From NCBI GenBank assembly GCA_019308985.1, contig JAFDHB010000199.1, positions 1-7,359 on the forward strand: a stretch of 7,359 bases of DNA, written 5' to 3'. Positions within the stretch are counted from its first letter, which is position 1; each line of letters opens with the position of its first letter. Source of the stretch: Deltaproteobacteria bacterium. Its GTDB lineage: Bacteria > Desulfobacterota > DSM-4660 > Desulfatiglandales > HGW-15. The translations under genes were made by a program, and so were the position numbers. A model generated the notes under the pieces. It saw only the letters and a program-made list of their open reading frames with translations. It searched no databases and was not told where the DNA came from. This document shows positions 6,216-7,359 of this stretch, in pieces.

Positions 6216-7359
6216 CGCATACAGTTTACTCCGTTGTTGTTGTGATCCTCGAAAGCCAGTTTCCGGATATTTCGATAGGCCTTCTCCCGTGCCCCCTCAA
6301 GGGTCGAATCGCCGGCGACTACGTGTAGGACCCGGCCTCCATAGGTTACCAGGCCCTTCTCCGGGTGTTCGTCAACACCTGCAAAATATATGGCTATTCC
6401 CTTTTCAATCTTGTCCAGACCGATGATCCTGTGGCCTTTACCGTAACGACCAGGATATCCCTTGTTCCATCCCCTGGACGCCTTCGAACGCCCCTCCATG
6501 GCGATCACATCTACATAGTATTGATTGTTCCATACCTGTCTCACCCTGTCGAGGGTTCCCTCCCAGACGGCCATCCCTATTTCAAAGAGGTCCGTGCTGA
6601 GTTTGCGGGCAAGGACCTCCCATTCAGGGTCTCCATGCCTGACATTTATTTCAAAGACATCCAGATTGTCATAGGGGTCCAGGTTCAACCCGAAATAGAG
6701 CACACCCTTATAGGCCCAGCCAAGATGGTTATAGATTTCATTTACGGTGGGGTTGACGATTTCTTTGATAATCCGGTTGACGAGCCAGGGGGAGACAAGT
6801 TTATGGGGGCAGTAGCATCCAGTTCCCCCGGTGTTAAGGTTACCTCCAAACTGCCTGATGGCCTCCAGGTCGTCAGGGTCGAACGCGGGTTTGTAATCCT
6901 TCGCGAACATACGAAGGGGCATTACGTGCTTCCCATCGAGGAATGCAAAGAAGGAGATCTCATTGCCATATTTTCTTTCTTCAATGACAACCCTATTCCC
7001 TGAATTTCCAAAAATCTTTTGGATCATGATCTTGTCAATGGCCTCTTCAGCGTCCGGGACATCTTCGCATACAATGGCCCCTTTGCCTGCTGCCAGCCCG
7101 TTGGCTTTGACCACTACCTGGTAACCTATATTCCGCACGTAGCCCTTTGCCTTGTCCGGATCGTCGAATACCCTGTATTGCGGCTTTGGTACGCCTATCT
7201 TACTCAGGAGCTCATCGGTAAACGCACGATCGCTCTCAAGTTTTACATAAGCCTTCTTGGGTCCGACCGTGGGAATTCCCTTGTCGTTGAGGATATCTAT
7301 CAACCCCTGTTCCAGGGGATTCTCAGAGCCCACGTCAACCAAGCTAATCCCCTTCTCCA
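6179..7359 (-). CDS. purD: PurD-like ATP-grasp ligase, 5'-partial
   Basis: By family this is phosphoribosylamine-glycine ligase (GAR synthetase), the ATP-grasp enzyme of the second step of purine synthesis in the cytoplasm. The frame is open to the window edge. The TTG at 7342 is internal, because residues EKGIS upstream align with E. coli PurD, and about 60 N-terminal residues are missing. Residues counted from 7342: GSENPL at 5-10, VVVKANGLAAGKG at 76-88 (ATP-grasp), VIEER at 119-123, NTGGTGCYCP at 170-179, FEINVRHGDPE at 230-240, GYPGRYGKG at 295-303 and GGRVLHVVA at 335-343. It differs from the usual enzyme by about 9 extra residues before NTGG, about 11 before GYPG, and Cys-rich TGCYCP instead of MGAYSP. 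It is probably a divergent PurD. A related ligase with another substrate cannot be excluded. Its last 37 bp overlap the end of the converging radical SAM gene. Confidence 0.87.
   Translation of the reverse strand, partial: EKGISLVDVGSENPLEQGLIDILNDKGIPTVGPKKAYVKLESDRAFTDELLSKIGVPKPQYRVFDDPDKAKGYVRNIGYQVVVKANGLAAGKGAIVCEDVPDAEEAIDKIMIQKIFGNSGNRVVIEERKYGNEISFFAFLDGKHVMPLRMFAKDYKPAFDPDDLEAIRQFGGNLNTGGTGCYCPHKLVSPWLVNRIIKEIVNPTVNEIYNHLGWAYKGVLYFGLNLDPYDNLDVFEINVRHGDPEWEVLARKLSTDLFEIGMAVWEGTLDRVRQVWNNQYYVDVIAMEGRSKASRGWNKGYPGRYGKGHRIIGLDKIEKGIAIYFAGVDEHPEKGLVTYGGRVLHVVAGDSTLEGAREKAYRNIRKLAFEDHNNNGVNCMRYRKTIGLEPLG

Noticed and set aside
6365..7003. 212-codon plus-strand frame
   Set aside because: It is antisense to the purD-like gene, whose ATP-grasp motifs are clear, and it has no domain of its own.

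Overview
The window looks like chromosome of a strictly anaerobic, Gram-negative, deltaproteobacterium-like organism (Desulfobacterota or Syntrophobacter type). This is an inference. It rests on the NtrC-type two-component pair, a radical SAM protein whose relatives I remember mainly from anaerobes, and palindromic intergenic repeats of a kind I remember from such genomes. No marker here fixes the species.

Layout. Positions 1-881 (+) hold the GTPase gene era, missing only its first few codons. Just after its stop lies a long palindromic repeat (885-1031) and then a strong intrinsic terminator (1042-1085). Positions 1086-1641 hold no convincing gene. The first half is AT-rich with small dyads. 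The second half is a run of three inverted-repeat modules (1331-1406, 1406-1545, 1554-1638). Positions 1642-4466 (-) are a two-gene operon: a membrane sensor histidine kinase (3024-4466) and, 17 bp downstream, its sigma-54-dependent response regulator (1642-3006). Positions 4467-4853 form a divergent control region with weak promoter candidates on both strands, a tandem direct repeat and a small palindrome. Positions 4854-6215 (+) encode a 453-residue radical SAM protein of unknown function with a cysteine-bearing N-terminal domain. Positions 6179-7359 (-) are a purD-like ATP-grasp gene that runs off the window. Its 3' end overlaps the 3' end of the radical SAM gene by 37 bp.

How they work together. 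The kinase and regulator form one signalling unit: the periplasmic segment senses an unknown signal, a His-Asp relay passes it on, and the regulator drives sigma-54 promoters. I found no convincing sigma-54 promoter in the window, so the target genes are probably elsewhere. The era and purD-like genes are housekeeping by family, although the PurD sequence departs from the usual form at several places. The radical SAM gene is not in an operon with anything visible. It faces away from the kinase and converges on purD. It is the best candidate here for uncharacterised biology, followed by the cluster of palindromes in the era-regulator gap.
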